A stretch of DNA of 64,000 nucleotides, taken from Pseudoalteromonas espejiana DSM 9414. GTDB lineage: Bacteria; Pseudomonadota; Gammaproteobacteria; Enterobacterales; Alteromonadaceae. A program made the translations under genes and the position numbers. The DNA is taken from the NCBI RefSeq assembly GCF_002221525.1, contig NZ_CP011028.1, positions 507,001-571,000 of the forward strand, written 5' to 3'. The notes beneath the pieces are model-generated. The model had not been told where the DNA came from. It saw nothing but the letters and a program-made list of their open reading frames with translations, and ran no database searches. This document shows positions 38,518 through 47,976 of the stretch, in pieces (positions within the stretch are counted from its first letter, which is position 1; the number at the start of each line of letters is the position of its first letter).

Positions 38518-39534
38518 CTAGCCTTTATAACCATTTGGGTTATTTGATTGCCAGCGCCATGTATCTTCCATCATGGCATCAATTCCGCGTACTGCTTCCC
38601 AACCAAGCTCATTGAGGGCTTTTTCAGGTGCGGCGTAACATGCGGCAATATCGCCAGGGCGGCGAGGTGATACTTGATAAGGTACCTCTTGGCTGCTTGC
38701 TTTAATAAATGCATTAACCATTTGCAGTACAGAGTAGCCATTTCCTGTGCCAAGGTTATATACCAGTGCACCTGTATTACTAGCAATTTTATCAAGGGCT
38801 TTTAAATGGCCAATAGCTAAATCTACCACGTGAATATAGTCGCGCACGCCTGTGCCATCAACTGTGTCGTAGTCATCACCAAATACAGCGAGTTGCTTTA
38901 ATTTACCTACCGCTACTTGGGCAATAAATGGTAAAAGGTTATTTGGAATTCCGTTAGGATCTTCGCCAATTAAGCCAGATTCATGTGCACCAACAGGATT
39001 AAAGTAACGCAAAATAGCAAACGCAAAGCGCTCATCTGATTTAGCGATATCTTGTAGCATCATTTCAACCATTAGCTTTGACGTACCGTATGGATTTGTT
39101 GTGCCACCCACAGGGAAGTCTTCTTTAATCGGTAAGCTTGCAGGGTCGCCGTAAACGGTTGCTGATGAGCTAAATACTAGTTTAAACACGCCAGCATCAC
39201 GCATTGCATCTACAAGCGTTAGCGTACCTTGCACGTTGTTTTGGTAGTATTCAACAGGTTTAGCTACCGACTCACCAACCGACTTTAAACCGGCAAAGTG
39301 AATAACGCTATCTATGGTGTGCTTGGCAAATATTGAGTCTAAAAACGCTTTATCAAGAATATCACCTTGATAAAAGGTTGCCTCTTTACCTGTAATTGTT
39401 TTAACGCGCTGTAGTGACTCTTTTGATGAGTTACTTAAATTATCAACAACAATTACGTCGCTGCCTTGCTCTAAAAGTTCTAAAACGGTGTGAGAGCCAA
39501 TGTAGCCTGCGCCGCCTGTTACTAAAATTGTCAT
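38518..39534 (-). CDS. galE: UDP-glucose 4-epimerase
   Basis: GalE interconverts UDP-glucose and UDP-galactose with bound NAD. The 338-residue protein equals the E. coli length. It has [19 protein letters not shown] at the start, the catalytic SSATVYG (Ser near 124) and YGTSK (Tyr near 148), [12 protein letters not shown] near 178, and [14 protein letters not shown] near 234. It supplies galactose units for the polysaccharides whose genes lie elsewhere in this window. Confidence 0.95.
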   Translation of the reverse strand: MTILVTGGAGYIGSHTVLELLEQGSDVIVVDNLSNSSKESLQRVKTITGKEATFYQGDILDKAFLDSIFAKHTIDSVIHFAGLKSVGESVAKPVEYYQNNVQGTLTLVDAMRDAGVFKLVFSSSATVYGDPASLPIKEDFPVGGTTNPYGTSKLMVEMMLQDIAKSDERFAFAILRYFNPVGAHESGLIGEDPNGIPNNLLPFIAQVAVGKLKQLAVFGDDYDTVDGTGVRDYIHVVDLAIGHLKALDKIASNTGALVYNLGTGNGYSVLQMVNAFIKASSQEVPYQVSPRRPGDIAACYAAPEKALNELGWEAVRGIDAMMEDTWRWQSNNPNGYKG

Positions 39535-39788
39535 GAATGCTCCATGGATACCTTTATCAATTAAGTTAATTTCACCATAAATTATGATGATTTACATGCT
39601 TTATCTGTAACTTTTATTATTCAGAGGGGTCATATAGTTAGAGTGAATTACTTTAATTACAAATAAAGTAGCTTTAGTAACATGTTAAATATCGCATTAA
39701 GTTATAGTTAATCAATCACTGCTAAAATTATTAGTTACGTTACTGGGCTTTGTCTAAATTATTAGTACTGCCCCATTTGGAGAATGTT

Positions 39789-40280
39789 ATGAATTCAGTT
39801 AAAACAATCGCTATGGCAATGTGTATCGCATTACCTGCATTTGCACAGGCTGGAGAATCTGTAGTTAAATGGCAAGACTTTAAAGACTACCGCGATGTGC
39901 GTGCCTCAAGCCAAGGTAAAACGTCGTACCATAAACAAATTGCTACACAGTTTGAAAAGCATTTTTCTAAATTGGCCGAGCAACTCCCTAAAGAATATAA
40001 GCTAAGCGTAGAAATAACCGATATCGACCTAGCTGGCGATGTACGCTACGGTGGTATGGATGAAATACGTGTGGTAAAACCTATTTATTTTCCGAGAATT
40101 AAGCTTAATTACTCGCTTGTTGATAACGATGGTAGCGTAGTGAGTGAGTCAAACGACGTAGAGCTTAAAGATATGGGTTTTATGGATAAAATTAAAATGG
40201 GCCGCGACGAGCCATTTTATTATGAAAAACGCTTAATTACCGAGTGGTTTGGTGAGCAAATTTTAGCTAATTTAGATTAA
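39789..40280 (+). CDS. DUF3016 periplasmic protein
   Basis: The 163-residue protein has a signal peptide (MNSVKTIAMAMCIALPAFAQA) and a compact domain typical of DUF3016: VKWQDFKDYRDVRASSQGK near 28, LSVEITDIDLAGDVRYGGMD near 75, and a C-terminal RDEPFYYEKRLITEWFGEQ. The function is unknown in the family. I start it at the ATG at 39789, preceded by TTGGAGAATGTT; the in-frame codon at 39750 would spoil the signal peptide. A strong terminator follows. Confidence 0.75.
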   Translation: MNSVKTIAMAMCIALPAFAQAGESVVKWQDFKDYRDVRASSQGKTSYHKQIATQFEKHFSKLAEQLPKEYKLSVEITDIDLAGDVRYGGMDEIRVVKPIYFPRIKLNYSLVDNDGSVVSESNDVELKDMGFMDKIKMGRDEPFYYEKRLITEWFGEQILANLD

Positions 40281-40283
40281 TTT

Positions 40284-40310
40284 AAATGCCGCTAAATTGC
40301 GGCATTTTTT
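40284..40310 (+). terminator. Strong terminator after the DUF3016 gene
   Basis: AAATGCCGC pairs with GCGGCATTT around a six-base loop and is followed by a T run. It can also serve the convergent gene that ends at 40316. Confidence 0.85.
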
Positions 40311-40315
40311 GCGCT

Positions 40316-40606
40316 TTACTTAAATGTTGCTAACAGCGTTAGTAACTGCTGTAACTTAAGTACTGTTGTTTTAAGCTTTTCTTCATCAAAACCATCAGTG
40401 CTTAAGCTTTCTACATCGGCTGCTACATCAAGTACGTATGGCTTAAAGCGTTTAGCTTCAAAACTAAATCCGGCATCAGCAGGGAACAAGGCTTTAAATT
40501 TGCCGTGACCTTGTTGCTGTAGCTCATCTAGTTTTTTGTCGGCATCAAGTGCTTGGCGATAAACAATTTTTAAGTTAGCGTTGAGTTGTTCAATTATAGA
40601 ATCCAT
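40316..40606 (-). CDS. Small helical hypothetical protein
   Basis: The 96-residue cytoplasmic protein is almost all helix (LNANLKIVYRQALDADKKLD near 9, KLKTTVLKLQQLLTLLATF at the end), with a central FKALFPADAGFSFEAKRFKP. I do not recognise the function; small proteins of this look are common in Alteromonas and Shewanella relatives. ATG at 40606 is the only good start. It is divergent from the 69-residue gene. Confidence 0.6.
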   Translation of the reverse strand: MDSIIEQLNANLKIVYRQALDADKKLDELQQQGHGKFKALFPADAGFSFEAKRFKPYVLDVAADVESLSTDGFDEEKLKTTVLKLQQLLTLLATFK

Positions 40607-40677
40607 GGATTTCCTAAAGCTTTGTACTGCATGGCCGATATAATACGTGGATTACATTTAAAAGTCAGGTTAGTAAT

Positions 40678-40887
40678 ATGAATATATCAGGTTCAAGTTT
40701 ACCCGTTATGTCAGGGGCTAGCGAAAGTGGTGAAGTTTACAGCGCTTCTTTAGCTAAAAAACAGCAACAGGCAGACGGTGCAGCGGCACTTGCACTAATT
40801 GAAGGTGCTGCGCAATCGTCAAGTGCGCAAACACCGACTAAATCGGTGACTGCCACACTTGGTAATAACATAAACGTATACGTTTAA
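40678..40887 (+). CDS. Small hypothetical protein, possibly of a motility-associated small-protein family
   Basis: The 69-residue protein has a Ser/Gly-rich start (MNISGSSLPVMSGASESG), a helix with Gln/Ala (LAKKQQQADGAAALALIEGA) and the end LGNNINVYV. The layout recalls small YjfB-like proteins ending in G-x-x-(I/L)-N-V, but this is a weak resemblance. It is convergent with epmB, 8 bases away. Confidence 0.5.
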   Translation: MNISGSSLPVMSGASESGEVYSASLAKKQQQADGAAALALIEGAAQSSSAQTPTKSVTATLGNNINVYV

Positions 40888-40895
40888 ATGTTGCT

Positions 40896-41909
40896 CTAAA
40901 CTAGTTTGAGGTCGATAGGGGTTTTACTTTTTTGACCGCCTATTTCTCTTACTAATTTAGGCACTAAAAATCCGGGCAGGGCTTTTAATAGCTCTGCCAT
41001 TATTTTTATTGCTTGCTCTTCGTTAATATCAAAGTGGCTTGCGCCTTCAACCTTATCTAGCAAATACAAATAATAGGGTAGTACGTCGGCATCAAATAAC
41101 GCCTCGCTTAAATTTATCTGCGCATCAACGGTATCGTTCACATCTTTTAAAATAACCGCTTGGTTTAATAACATAACACCTGCTTGCTTAAGTTTTTGCA
41201 TGGCGGCTTTAAACTCGTCGTCTATTTCGTTGGCATGATTTATATGGTTAATAAATACAATTTTTAGCGGTGATTGCTTTAGCCTCGCGCATAGCTCATC
41301 GGTAATACGCGCAGGTATAACAACAGGTAAGCGGCTATGTATTCGCATGCGTTTAATTTGGGGTAATTTTTCAAGCTCATCTAAAAACCAGCTTATGGCA
41401 TCGTCTTTGGCCATGAGTGGGTCGCCACCACTTAAAATCACTTCGTTTATGTTGGCATCTGATTTTATATAACTCAGTGCATCAAGCAGGCTTTTTTTAT
41501 TGAGTTGGTTTTCTTGATACGGAAAGTGGCGCCTAAAGCAGTAGCGGCAATTTACCGCACAGCCAGTTTTAAACATAATTAAAACTCGCGATTTATACTT
41601 ATGTAAAAGCCCAGGTTGTTCGTTGTCTTGCTCAAGCAGAGGGTCTTTATTAAAACCGGATTTGGTCAAAAATTCTTGGTGGCGCGGCATAACTTGTAGT
41701 AATAAGGGATCGTTTGCATCACCTTTGCGCATTTTTTTTATAAAAGGGACTGGCACGCGCACCGCAAATAAACTGCGAGCTTTTAGGTCGTTTTCATGGG
41801 CTTGGCTCGATAAACCGACCATTTCAAGCAAGGTTTTTGGGCAGGTAACTACATTTGCTAATTCTTTTTGCCAGTTTTTATGCAAATTTGCTTCATTTCT
41901 TTGTATCAT
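40896..41909 (-). CDS. epmB: EF-P (R)-beta-lysine pathway aminomutase
   Basis: EpmB is a radical-SAM lysine 2,3-aminomutase that makes (R)-beta-lysine for EF-P modification. The radical-SAM Cys triad is in GCAVNCRYCFRRHFPYQ near 115, and ILSGGDPLMAKDD lies near 155. The end MAELLKALPGFLVPKLVREI and length (337 residues) fit EpmB rather than the longer catabolic KamA. The gene faces away from efp and shares a 40-base gap with it. I prefer the ATG at 41909; a GTG at 41915 is possible. Confidence 0.9.
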   Translation of the reverse strand: MIQRNEANLHKNWQKELANVVTCPKTLLEMVGLSSQAHENDLKARSLFAVRVPVPFIKKMRKGDANDPLLLQVMPRHQEFLTKSGFNKDPLLEQDNEQPGLLHKYKSRVLIMFKTGCAVNCRYCFRRHFPYQENQLNKKSLLDALSYIKSDANINEVILSGGDPLMAKDDAISWFLDELEKLPQIKRMRIHSRLPVVIPARITDELCARLKQSPLKIVFINHINHANEIDDEFKAAMQKLKQAGVMLLNQAVILKDVNDTVDAQINLSEALFDADVLPYYLYLLDKVEGASHFDINEEQAIKIMAELLKALPGFLVPKLVREIGGQKSKTPIDLKLV

Positions 41910-41950
41910 TGGCACGTAGATTACTCGAAAAAATATAAATAGAGGAAACG

Positions 41951-42517
41951 ATGGCGAATTATAGCACCAACGAGTTCAAGGGCGGCCTAAAAATTATGAT
42001 GGACGGCGAACCTTGCAGTATCTTAGAAAATGAAATGGTAAAACCAGGTAAAGGCCAAGCGTTTAACCGTGTTCGTATCCGTAAACTTATCTCTGGTAAG
42101 GTGCTTGAAAAAACCTTTAAATCGGGTGAATCAGTTGAAGGCGCCGATGTAATGGATACCGACTTAGCGTACCTATACACAGACGGTGAATTTTGGCATT
42201 TCATGAACAACGAAACATTTGAGCAAATTGCTGCTGACGAAAAAGCACTAGGCGATGCAGTTAAATGGTTAGTTGAAAACGATGTATGTACAATTACATT
42301 ATGGAACGGCAGCCCAATTGCGGTTACTCCACCTAACTTTGTTGAGCTTGAGATCACTGAAACTGATCCAGGTCTTAAAGGTGATACAGCGGGCACAGGT
42401 GGTAAACCTGCAACGCTTACAACGGGTGCAGTAGTACGTGTTCCATTATTCGTACAAATTGGCGAAGTAATTAAAGTAGACACTCGTAGCGGTGAATACG
42501 TAGGCCGTGTTAAGTAA
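41951..42517 (+). CDS. efp: Translation elongation factor P
   Basis: EF-P rescues ribosomes stalled at polyproline. The 188-residue protein has the three-domain family length. The modification loop reads VKPGKGQAF with Lys34 at the tip, the residue beta-lysylated in E. coli. The end [13 protein letters not shown] is canonical. GAGGAAACG precedes the ATG. Its two modifying enzymes, epmB and epmA, flank it directly. Confidence 0.96.
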   Translation: MANYSTNEFKGGLKIMMDGEPCSILENEMVKPGKGQAFNRVRIRKLISGKVLEKTFKSGESVEGADVMDTDLAYLYTDGEFWHFMNNETFEQIAADEKALGDAVKWLVENDVCTITLWNGSPIAVTPPNFVELEITETDPGLKGDTAGTGGKPATLTTGAVVRVPLFVQIGEVIKVDTRSGEYVGRVK

Positions 42518-42534
42518 GCTTTAACATTGTTTAT

Positions 42535-42564
42535 AAAATCCCAGCTTAAGCTGGGATTTTTTTT
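42535..42564 (+). terminator. Perfect palindromic terminator between efp and epmA
   Basis: AAAATCCCAGCTT is followed at once by its full complement AAGCTGGGATTTT, then more T. The T run ends at GGAG, which is the ribosome site of epmA, so the terminator and translation start of the next gene nearly touch. Confidence 0.85.
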
Positions 42565-42573
42565 GGAGAAAAT

Positions 42574-43548
42574 ATGTCAGCAACACTTTGGGCCCCGAGC
42601 GCAAGCATAGAAACACTTAAACAGCGCGCGGCAATATTACATACTATTCGTGAGTTTTTTTATACGCGTAATGTAATGGAAGTAGAAACACCTAGCTTAA
42701 GCGGTGCAAGCGTAACCGATGTGCATTTAGCGAGTTTTAATACTACTTTTGTAGGCCCTGGCCACGCTGGTGGCTTGCCGCTTTATTTGCAAACATCGCC
42801 CGAATTTGCAATGAAACGTTTACTAGCAGCAGGCTCAGGGCCAATATTTCAGCTCTGTAAGGCCTTTAGAAACGAGGAAGCGGGACGCCATCATAATCCT
42901 GAGTTTACTATGCTTGAATGGTACCGCCCTGGGTTTGATGAGTTTGCACTTATGGATGAAATGGATGAGCTAATGCAGCTTATTTTAAATGTAGAGCCTG
43001 CTGAGCGACTGACTTACCAACAAGCGTTTGAGCAGGTGTTATCGCTTGACCCATTAACTGCTACGCTCACGCAATTACAAGCACTTGCCAGCGAACACGG
43101 CTTTGCTGATATAGCCAATAACGAAACAAATAAAGACACCTTATTGCAGTTGTTATTTTGTATAAAAGTAGAGCCAACCATTGGGCAAACTAAACCGTGT
43201 TTTGTATATCACTTTCCTGCATCGCAAGCGGCCTTGGCGCAAATTTGTGAGCACGATAACCGAGTAGCAGGGCGCTTTGAGCTTTATTATAAAAATATGG
43301 AATTAGCGAACGGCTTTAATGAGTTAACTAATGCTAAAGAGCAAGCAAAACGCTTTGATGAAGATAACGCTTATCGCGCTGCTAATGGCTTAAACCACGT
43401 GCCTATGGATACCCGATTAATAGCCGCACTTGAGCACGGGCTGCCACAGTGTGCAGGTGTTGCAATGGGAATAGATAGGCTAGTAATGCTTGCAACTGAT
43501 AAAGATAAAATTAAAGACGTAATTGCCTTTGAGGTCGATAGGGCGTGA
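42574..43548 (+). CDS. epmA: EF-P lysine ligase (GenX/PoxA)
   Basis: EpmA attaches beta-lysine to EF-P. The 324-residue protein is a truncated class II lysyl-tRNA synthetase catalytic core without the anticodon-binding domain: [18 protein letters not shown] near 28, [20 protein letters not shown] near 69, [20 protein letters not shown] (motif 2) near 101, and [13 protein letters not shown] (motif 3) near 298. Its place after efp confirms the assignment. Confidence 0.95.
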   Translation: MSATLWAPSASIETLKQRAAILHTIREFFYTRNVMEVETPSLSGASVTDVHLASFNTTFVGPGHAGGLPLYLQTSPEFAMKRLLAAGSGPIFQLCKAFRNEEAGRHHNPEFTMLEWYRPGFDEFALMDEMDELMQLILNVEPAERLTYQQAFEQVLSLDPLTATLTQLQALASEHGFADIANNETNKDTLLQLLFCIKVEPTIGQTKPCFVYHFPASQAALAQICEHDNRVAGRFELYYKNMELANGFNELTNAKEQAKRFDEDNAYRAANGLNHVPMDTRLIAALEHGLPQCAGVAMGIDRLVMLATDKDKIKDVIAFEVDRA

Positions 43549-43582
43549 TAGTGGGTTAAGTAAACTTTTGACTTGAAATAAA

Positions 43583-43613
43583 AAGCACCGTATTTTACAT
43601 AAACGCGGTGCTT
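43583..43613. terminator. Bidirectional terminator between epmA and ppaC
   Basis: AAGCACCG (43583-43590) pairs with CGGTGCTT (43606-43613). The stem is flanked by A-rich and AT-rich sequence on both sides and lies between convergent genes. Confidence 0.65.
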
Positions 43614-43629
43614 AATAATTTATGGTTGA

Positions 43630-44556
43630 TTAAAGCTTGGCAAACGCATCTTGTAGTGGTGGCACTACTTGCTTTTTACGGCTTAATACACCGTCTAGCC
43701 ATACTTTACCTTCGCTTGGTTTTTCACCATAAGCTTGCTCTACAAGTGTTGCATCATCTGATGCGATTAACATTTGCGAACCTTCTTTCATAATATCGGT
43801 AAGTAGTAAAAATACCGAGTGGCGGTTGCCTTCAGCTTTTAGCTTTGCGATGTCTGCTTCAAGGTCGGCTTTAATTTCGTCAAACACTGCCAGGTCGATT
43901 ACTTCTAGTTGGCCTATGCCGACTAGGTTACCGTTCATGTTGAAGTCTTTAAAGTCACGCATTACTAAATCACGTACTGGCGTGTCTTCTACTGCAGATT
44001 TAACACGGAACATGTCCATGCCAAGTTCTTTAAAGTCTTCAATACCAGCAATTTCTGCTAGTGCTTCAACACATTTAATATCGGCTGTTGTACAAGTCGG
44101 CGATTTAAAAATAACGGTGTCGCTTAAAATTGCGCAAAGCATAATGCCAGCGATGTCTTTAGGGATTTCTACACTGTAAAAATCGTACATCATTTTAATA
44201 ATGGTGTTTGAACAACCAACAGGGCGGATCCAACACTCAAGCGGTGTAGATGATGTTAAGTCACCTAGTTTATGGTGATCTACTACACCTACAACACGGG
44301 CTTGGTCGATATCATCAGGCGCTTGTGTTTTTTCTGTGTGATCAACGATGTACACATCTTCGCCCGCATAGCTTAGTTTAAGCTCTGGTACTTCGAAGCC
44401 AAATTTATCTAAGATAAATTGCGTTTCTGGTGACACTTCACCTAGGCGTGTTGGAATTGCTGGCTCATCGATTTGGTTTTTTAAATAAGCCAGTGCAATT
44501 GCACCACAAATTGAATCTGAATCTGGGATTTTATGGCCCACTACATACATAGACAT
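43630..44556 (-). CDS. ppaC: Manganese-dependent inorganic pyrophosphatase
   Basis: This family II (DHH) enzyme splits pyrophosphate to phosphate. The 308-residue protein has the metal-binding motifs in order: VVGHKIPDSDSICGAIAL near 5, VDHTEKTQ near 69, VGVVDHHKLGDL near 89, and the C-terminal DHHA2 substrate clamp with RKKQVVPPL near 295. GGAGTTCCGTCA precedes the ATG. Family II enzymes need Mn or Co, unlike the common PpaA type. Confidence 0.93.
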   Translation of the reverse strand: MSMYVVGHKIPDSDSICGAIALAYLKNQIDEPAIPTRLGEVSPETQFILDKFGFEVPELKLSYAGEDVYIVDHTEKTQAPDDIDQARVVGVVDHHKLGDLTSSTPLECWIRPVGCSNTIIKMMYDFYSVEIPKDIAGIMLCAILSDTVIFKSPTCTTADIKCVEALAEIAGIEDFKELGMDMFRVKSAVEDTPVRDLVMRDFKDFNMNGNLVGIGQLEVIDLAVFDEIKADLEADIAKLKAEGNRHSVFLLLTDIMKEGSQMLIASDDATLVEQAYGEKPSEGKVWLDGVLSRKKQVVPPLQDAFAKL

Positions 44557-44718
44557 TGACGGAACTCCTTTAAATTTGCCGATATTCTAACAAAGTCTGC
44601 AGCCTTTAACATATAGACAGTGCAATTAAGTTTTAGTTACACTTTAAAATCTTGAATTTATTAACGACTCTGCACGTTATTAGGTTCACACTCAGTATAT
44701 GCTAATTAAGGTGCCCGC

Positions 44719-45234
44719 ATGCGACTAGGCCGCAAAGGTTGGAATAACGTTATAATTTTCTCAATGTTAATTATGATTTTCTTTTTAAATGGCTGGCATA
44801 AGCAGTTTTTAGGCGGTGTGGATGAACCTCGTTTACAACCTGTATTACCGCTACAAAGCTTTGTATTAACACTTAAGTTTGTTGATCAAAAAATTGAGCG
44901 TATTGGTACAAGTTGGCGTACAACCGCACTACAAGAAAATACACCTGTTAAGTGGGATGCCACAGAGCAGCAATTAGCTGAGCTGATTAATACCTGGCAA
45001 ACAATTGCATTAATGCAGGTGAATGAATCGGTGGTATTTAACCCTAATTCGCCATTATACGTAGCAACCTTTGAGCTGGCAGGTGAAAACCTACCCTGGG
45101 TATATTTACTCTACAAGGGGAATGGCCAATATTATTTGCTCGAAAAAAATAGCCAGCGAGTAATGGGGCTCGATTTAAAAACTGCAGAGCAGTTATTTCC
45201 AAGTATTGATTTTACAAAAAGTGAGTTGCATTAA
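44719..45234 (+). CDS. Membrane-anchored hypothetical protein upstream of mutM
   Basis: The 171-residue protein has one N-terminal membrane segment (VIIFSMLIMIFFLNGW) and a periplasmic or outside domain with strands such as YVATFELAGENLPWVYLLYK. I do not recognise a named family. Its stop overlaps the mutM start by one base (TAATG), so it is co-translated with mutM. Confidence 0.7.
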   Translation: MRLGRKGWNNVIIFSMLIMIFFLNGWHKQFLGGVDEPRLQPVLPLQSFVLTLKFVDQKIERIGTSWRTTALQENTPVKWDATEQQLAELINTWQTIALMQVNESVVFNPNSPLYVATFELAGENLPWVYLLYKGNGQYYLLEKNSQRVMGLDLKTAEQLFPSIDFTKSELH

Positions 45235-46043
45235 TGCCTGAATTACCAGAGGTAGAAGTAAGCCGTATGGGGATCACGCCTCATATTGAAAACCAAGTCG
45301 TAAGCAAAGTTAATATTTATAATGCCAGTATGCGCTGGCCAGTTCCTGATGATGTATACCAACTTGAAGGCTTAACCGTTACTAGTATTGAACGCCGTGC
45401 CAAGTACCTTCTTTTACATTGTGAGTTAGGCAGTACACTATTGCATTTAGGTATGTCGGGTAATTTGCGGGTTGTTGATAAAAGCGAGCCTTTAAAAAAG
45501 CATGACCATGTAGAATTTGTATTTGGTAATAATAAGGCGCTGCGTTTAAACGACCCTCGACGCTTTGGGTGCTGTTTATGGCAAGCACCTGGTGAAGTGC
45601 ACAAGTTACTTTCAAAGCTGGGTCCTGAGCCGCTAACCGACGATTTTTTTGCAAAACGTGTGTACGAGCAGTCACGCAATAAAAAGGTACCGGTAAAACA
45701 GTTTATTATGGATAACGCAGTGGTTGTTGGCGTTGGTAATATTTACGCCAACGAGTCGTTATTTAAAGCGGGGATTCACCCAAAGCGTGAAGCTGGAAAA
45801 GTATCGCTCAAGCGTTACCAAACTCTTATTCCAATAATTAAAGACACACTAGCAGCTGCTATTACACAAGGTGGTACAACCTTAAAAGATTTTGCACAAA
45901 GTGATGGCAAGCCAGGGTATTTTGCACAGCAACTTTTAGTTTATGGCCGTAAAGGTGAAGAGTGTGTAACGTGTAAAACGCCGCTTGAGGAAATTAGGCT
46001 GGGGCAGCGAAGTACTGTTTTTTGTAAACAGTGCCAAAAGTAA
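45234..46043 (+). CDS. mutM: Formamidopyrimidine-DNA glycosylase
   Basis: MutM removes 8-oxoguanine and ring-opened purines. The 269-residue protein starts MPELPEVEVSRMG, in which Pro2 and Glu3 are the catalytic residues after Met removal, and has Lys in RRAKYLLLH near 57. The helix-two-turn-helix segment includes VVGVGNIYANESLFKAGIHP near 163, and the zinc finger is CVTCKTPLEEIRLGQRSTVFC... (four Cys near 244-267) at the C-terminus. Confidence 0.95.
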   Translation: MPELPEVEVSRMGITPHIENQVVSKVNIYNASMRWPVPDDVYQLEGLTVTSIERRAKYLLLHCELGSTLLHLGMSGNLRVVDKSEPLKKHDHVEFVFGNNKALRLNDPRRFGCCLWQAPGEVHKLLSKLGPEPLTDDFFAKRVYEQSRNKKVPVKQFIMDNAVVVGVGNIYANESLFKAGIHPKREAGKVSLKRYQTLIPIIKDTLAAAITQGGTTLKDFAQSDGKPGYFAQQLLVYGRKGEECVTCKTPLEEIRLGQRSTVFCKQCQK

Positions 46044-46087
46044 TTGTACTAATGTGTATTAATAAATATTACGTATAGGCTTTAGTT

Positions 46088-46111
46088 GCTCTGCTAACTC
46101 AAAAGCAGAGC
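46088..46111. terminator. Hairpin between convergent mutM and DUF3299 genes
   Basis: GCTCTGCT (46088-46095) pairs with AGCAGAGC (46104-46111) around an eight-base loop. Confidence 0.6.
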
Positions 46112-46121
46112 AAGTATTTAT

Positions 46122-46622
46122 TTACAGCTCGAAAGGGGCTACGCCTACGGCTTTCATTTTATAGCCCACTTGTGCTATTTCGCCAGACCAGGTTTCTGTA
46201 CTCATAATACCAGTCACTACAATGGCATCGTATAAGCTTTCTATTGGCACGCCACCCTTAATTGTTACATGCACTATTTGATTTGGCGGCGGCGGCGGTA
46301 CGTGAATACACGCACCAAAGTACGGGACTAGTAAAAACTCAGTAATCACTTCGCTATCACCTTCAAGCGGAACCACAAACCCAGGTAAGCTTACTGATTG
46401 GCCATTTAATGCTTCAACCACGGGGGCATCTAATTCTGGTTGTACCCAGTTTTGTTCACTGCCTTCGTGATTAGCCTGCGCTTGAGTATCTATTTGCACG
46501 TGCCCTTGTGGGATTAAATCTTCCCAAAAAATTTCTTTTGGGGGATTAGCACTGCTAAAAAAACTAATAAGCAGGCAACTTATTAGTGCGCTTTTATAAA
46601 ATGCAGATTTTAAAAATGTCAT
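46122..46622 (-). CDS. DUF3299 periplasmic protein linked to an ABC exporter
   Basis: The 166-residue protein has a signal peptide (ALISCLLISFFSSANP) and the DUF3299 core: VSLPGFVVPLEGDSEVITEF near 83 and LVPYFGACIHVPPPPPNQIV near 104, which are the family's hallmarks including Cys and His near 113. It ends the operon of an FtsX-like permease and its ATPase. DUF3299 genes often lie with zinc- or metal-related loci; a metal role here is inferred. Confidence 0.8.
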   Translation of the reverse strand: MTFLKSAFYKSALISCLLISFFSSANPPKEIFWEDLIPQGHVQIDTQAQANHEGSEQNWVQPELDAPVVEALNGQSVSLPGFVVPLEGDSEVITEFLLVPYFGACIHVPPPPPNQIVHVTIKGGVPIESLYDAIVVTGIMSTETWSGEIAQVGYKMKAVGVAPFEL

Positions 46623-46635
46623 GAAATTCCTAATG

Positions 46636-47976
46636 TTAAGTTTTTATACTCATGCCATCGCTGAGCGAATAAAAATAAGCGCGGGTGGCAGGTACTAAGC
46701 CAATTATAAAACCGGCGGCCATGATAACGCCTATTAAAGTGAGTTCATAGTAAGAGAGCAAGGCAATATTTACGCTTATGCCGCTATGGCTTTGTAAATA
46801 ATCACTACTGATGAACATAACCCCGTAATAAAGGCCACACCCAACTAAGCACCCTAAAAATGTAGTTAGTAGTGATTCCATACTTATTAACGTAAATAGC
46901 TGCCATGGCCTTGCGCCCACTGAGCGTAAAATAGCAAGCTCACGGCGGCGCTGGTTTAAATTAGCAAGTAGTGTAGTCAGCATACCTAGCAGGCTCACCA
47001 GTACTACAACGGCTGAAAACAGTAATAAAACTTTTTCAACAATGGCGAGCATTTGCCAAAGCTCTTTTAATGTAACTGTAGGCATTATCGCAAGTAGCGG
47101 CTCGTTTTTATATTGGTTAATGTTGCGCCTTACTTGCAGTGTATATAACGGGGAGTCGAAACCCATTAAAAACGCAGTTATTTGACTTGGTTCACCAATT
47201 AAGTTGTCGTGTTCATCGTGTTCATCGTGTTCATCGTGTTCATCGTGTTCATCGTGTTCATCGTGTTCATCGTGAGCATCGTGAGCATCGTGTGCATCAT
47301 GAGCACTGTGCTCATTATGATCGCTATGCGCGTTACTCGCCCCACCATGAATTAAATCAATTGCAGCAAGGGGTATATGCAAGGTTTTATCTACTGGTGT
47401 ACCGGTGGCATTTAAAATACCGACCACCTTAAATGGGTTATCTTTGTGGTGATGAAAGCTGGTATTGCCCATACCGTGGGAAATGACTATTTGGTCACCC
47501 AATTTATAGCCTAAGCTACTGGCTACTTCACTGCCTAATACCACTTGCGTAAGCTGTTTAAAAGCGTGGCCTTGTTGAAAGCTTAACGGCTGTTTTTTTG
47601 CAAAGCGGTAGTGCTTAAAGTAATCCGGTGTGGTGCCTACAACCGCTTGGCCTTTGTGGCTATCGCCAAGGCTTATGGGAATACTCCACTTTATCCCGCG
47701 TTGGGATGTTATATGTTCATAACTTTGCCAACTTACACTATTGTTAGCGTGGCCGATTCTAAATACAGATGAAAGTAGTAGCTGTATGTCGCCAGTACGT
47801 GCACCCACAATTAAATCAGTGTCAGAAATTGTATTGCTAAAACTGCTTTTAGCATCAATACGTATGCGCTCAATACTTAATAACAGCATAACGCTTATAG
47901 CAATAGTAAATAGCGTAAGAAGCACACTTGCGCGACGATTAAGTAAGCTTTTGTATGCAAGCTTAGTAAGGATCAT
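46636..47976 (-). CDS. FtsX/MacB-type ABC transporter permease with a His/Asp-rich loop
   Basis: The 446-residue protein has an N-terminal membrane segment (residues 15-35), a large periplasmic part and three C-terminal membrane segments (near 315-345, 365-390, 410-435), as in FtsX/MacB permeases. SVGARPWQLFTLISMESLLT near 350 is the usual coupling region. The periplasmic part contains an unusual run of His-Asp-Glu and His-Asp-Ala triplets (residues about 225-257), likely to bind Zn or another metal. The gene overlaps the ATPase gene by 4 bases. The transporter probably exports or handles an envelope substrate in a metal-responsive way; this is inference. Confidence 0.85.
   Translation of the reverse strand: MILTKLAYKSLLNRRASVLLTLFTIAISVMLLLSIERIRIDAKSSFSNTISDTDLIVGARTGDIQLLLSSVFRIGHANNSVSWQSYEHITSQRGIKWSIPISLGDSHKGQAVVGTTPDYFKHYRFAKKQPLSFQQGHAFKQLTQVVLGSEVASSLGYKLGDQIVISHGMGNTSFHHHKDNPFKVVGILNATGTPVDKTLHIPLAAIDLIHGGASNAHSDHNEHSAHDAHDAHDAHDEHDEHDEHDEHDEHDEHDEHDNLIGEPSQITAFLMGFDSPLYTLQVRRNINQYKNEPLLAIMPTVTLKELWQMLAIVEKVLLLFSAVVVLVSLLGMLTTLLANLNQRRRELAILRSVGARPWQLFTLISMESLLTTFLGCLVGCGLYYGVMFISSDYLQSHSGISVNIALLSYYELTLIGVIMAAGFIIGLVPATRAYFYSLSDGMSIKT
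47212..47301. repeat. Nine-base in-frame tandem repeat encoding His-Asp-Glu triplets
   Basis: TTCATCGTG occurs seven times in perfect succession (47212-47274). Three variants with AGCATCGTG, AGCATCGTG and TGCATCATG follow to 47301. Read on the minus strand, it encodes (HDA)3(HDE)7. Exact copies suggest recent length change by slippage, always in frame. Confidence 0.9.

Noticed and set aside
47139..47432. A frame on the plus strand rich in His-Arg-Val repeats
   Set aside because: It is the opposite-strand shadow of the HDE repeat in the ABC permease gene, which has clear family features.
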